Below are positions 62,660-64,000 of a stretch of DNA of 64,000 nucleotides, piece after piece (position 1 is the first letter of the stretch; every line of letters begins with the position of its first letter). Location of the stretch: NCBI RefSeq assembly GCF_000745425.1, contig NZ_JQJH01000004.1, positions 124,001-188,000 on the forward strand, given 5' to 3'. The notes beneath the pieces are model-generated. The model searched no databases, was not told where the DNA came from, and saw nothing but the letters and a program-made list of their open reading frames with translations. The position numbers were made by a program, and so were the translations under genes. This DNA is from Beijerinckia mobilis (GTDB taxonomy: Bacteria > Pseudomonadota > Alphaproteobacteria > Rhizobiales > Beijerinckiaceae).

Positions 62660-64000
62660 TCATGGGCTCGTCGTCGAAGCGCCCTGTGCCTCGCTGATCG
62701 ATTGCAATTCGGGTTTCATGCGCGAGACGAGACCGCGCCAATCCTCGCGCGGGCCGCGTCGGAACAGACGCATGGATGGATACCAGGGGCTGTCCTGCCG
62801 ATCCATCAGCCAGCGCCAGTCCGGAACATTTTTGAGGAGTAGCCAGACTGGTCGGCCGAGGGCGCCCGCGAGATGCGCGAGTGATGTGTCACAGGTGATG
62901 ATGAGATCGAGTGTCTGCATCAGCGCCGCCGTCTCGATGAATGTATCCTCCTTATCGGCGTCGATGTTGTAATCCTCGATTCTGATCCCCGCATCCGTAG
63001 ATGCGGGATGATCGACATGGCGTTGCAGGCTGATGAGGCGCAGGTGCGGAATGTCCATCAATGGCGCGAAGGCAGAAAGCGGGATGGAGCGCGACGGATC
63101 GGCATCAAGGTTCTGATTGCCGCGCCAACACAGGCCAACGCGAAATCCTTGCTGGCCGATACGTTCGGCGAATCTGTTTACGCAATCTTCCTCTGCGCGC
63201 AGATAGGCGGGTTGGGAGGGAATCGTCTCGACACGCGTTTTGAACGCGCGAGGCAGCGACGAAAGCGCGATCTGGCTGTCGAAATGCGCATCGTCATTCA
63301 GTGTATCGACGAGTGTGATGGGCAGAGGCACTGTACGAAACAGCCTGTGGAGCGAGGGACGGCATAGAAAAGTGACCTGCATGCCGGCCGCGACCATGAG
63401 GGGCATGTAACGCACGAATTGGACGGCATCACCGAGCCCCTGCTCGTCGAAGACGAGAATATGGCTCCCGGAGCGCAATTCGCCATCCCATTCGGGAAAG
63501 GCGAATTTCAACTCGATCTTCGGTGTTTGTCCGGCAATCCAGCGAAATTCATATTCCTCCAGGCCTTCTTCGAATTGTCCAAGAAGAAGGAGCAGGGAGG
63601 CCCTGTTGTTGCGGGCGTGGATCAGTCCCGAATCGAAAGCAAGCGTTGCGTCATAGGCGGCCAACGCTTCCTTGAAACGACCGGCGGCTTGCAACGCCAC
63701 GGCCTGGCTGCTCATGGCTTCGCCATAGGTTGGGTTCAGATCAAGGGCCTCTTTGAAACAGAGCAAGGCACGTTCCGCTTCATTGTTTTGAATGTATATG
63801 TTGCCCTTGTTGAACCAGGCCTGAGCGAGATCGGGTTTGAGGAGAATGGCTTGATCGAGATCGGCGAGCGCTTCCTTGAAACGGCCAAGACGCTGCAAGG
63901 CCGTGCCGCGATTGTTCAAAAGCTCGGCATTATCGGGTTGTAATGCATAGGCGTTTTCGTAATCGACGATTGCCTCATCGAGGCGTTTCAATGTCTGCAA
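62660..64000 (-). CDS. TPR-repeat protein with C-terminal GT9-like glycosyltransferase domain (partial)
   Basis: The last 446 residues are present; the N-terminus runs past the window edge. At least five tetratricopeptide repeats are visible (units such as AELLNNRGTALQRLGRFKEAL and AQAWFNKGNIYIQNNEAERAL), then from about residue 165 a GT-B domain related to heptosyltransferase/GT9 enzymes: ILVFDEQGLGDAVQFVRYMP, VGLCWRGNQNLDADPSRSI, LISLQRH and TCDTSLAHLAGALGRPVWLLL. TPR-GT proteins of this type are often tied to surface-glycan or protein glycosylation; the acceptor is unknown. Confidence 0.85.
   Translation of the reverse strand: MQTLKRLDEAIVDYENAYALQPDNAELLNNRGTALQRLGRFKEALADLDQAILLKPDLAQAWFNKGNIYIQNNEAERALLCFKEALDLNPTYGEAMSSQAVALQAAGRFKEALAAYDATLAFDSGLIHARNNRASLLLLLGQFEEGLEEYEFRWIAGQTPKIELKFAFPEWDGELRSGSHILVFDEQGLGDAVQFVRYMPLMVAAGMQVTFLCRPSLHRLFRTVPLPITLVDTLNDDAHFDSQIALSSLPRAFKTRVETIPSQPAYLRAEEDCVNRFAERIGQQGFRVGLCWRGNQNLDADPSRSIPLSAFAPLMDIPHLRLISLQRHVDHPASTDAGIRIEDYNIDADKEDTFIETAALMQTLDLIITCDTSLAHLAGALGRPVWLLLKNVPDWRWLMDRQDSPWYPSMRLFRRGPREDWRGLVSRMKPELQSISEAQGASTTSP

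Overview
The window is a stretch of alphaproteobacterial chromosome, almost certainly from the order Hyphomicrobiales (Rhizobiales). The evidence is the gene order hisD-UPF0262-low-molecular-weight phosphatase, a tRNA-His with an A discriminator and no encoded G-1, a DivJ/PleC/PdhS-type histidine kinase, Rhizobiales-style extragenic palindromes, and high G+C coding sequence with many long antisense ORFs. A Beijerinckiaceae-like organism would fit, but the genus is a guess.

Layout. 1-3.3 kb holds an Old Yellow Enzyme, a DUF1269 membrane protein and an MgtC-family protein. 3.6-7.9 kb is a surface-polysaccharide block: a GT4 glycosyltransferase, a WcaF-like acetyltransferase and two near-identical GT2 glycosyltransferases. 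8.1-15.2 kb has secreted proteins, RNase T2, rlmJ, a cold-shock protein, mtnA and an ArsB-like transporter. 15.2-20.2 kb is a decay and surface-modification zone. It holds an IS630-like transposase remnant, an ankyrin remnant, an acyltransferase-3 gene followed by two SGNH hydrolases, and a GT4 pseudogene with two frameshifts. 20.3-22.7 kb is the hisD group. 23-28.7 kb has a five-repeat protein, a small lipoprotein, a NUDIX hydrolase, an ABC-F ATPase and a DUF1254 protein. 28.7-32.8 kb is a minus-strand transcription unit headed by a cobalamin riboswitch: a BtuB-like TonB receptor, two unassigned genes and a VanZ-like gene. It is followed by an orphan terminator, tRNA-His and a PAS histidine kinase.

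37.8-52.5 kb is a tightly packed division and cell-wall (dcw) cluster: mraZ-rsmH-ftsL-ftsI-murE-murF-mraY-murD-ftsW-murG-murC-murB. Together these genes make lipid II from UDP-MurNAc and deliver it to the septal synthase pair FtsW/FtsI. The cluster stops at murB. The usual ddl-ftsQ-ftsA-ftsZ block is absent. In its place lies an A+T-rich single-gene insertion (52.5-54.8 kb) encoding a DUF262 (ParB/Srx-like) domain fused to an AlbA_2/Schlafen-type domain. This is the best candidate here for an undescribed anti-phage protein. It is followed by a GST, a chemoreceptor, a MarR-FUSC efflux operon, ligA and a TPR-glycosyltransferase gene cut by the window edge.

Two families of extragenic palindromic repeats are scattered between genes. 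Several copies overlap annotated-looking upstream start codons (ftsI, ftsW, rlmJ) and help choose the true starts. No CRISPR array, rRNA, intact insertion sequence or prophage was seen.
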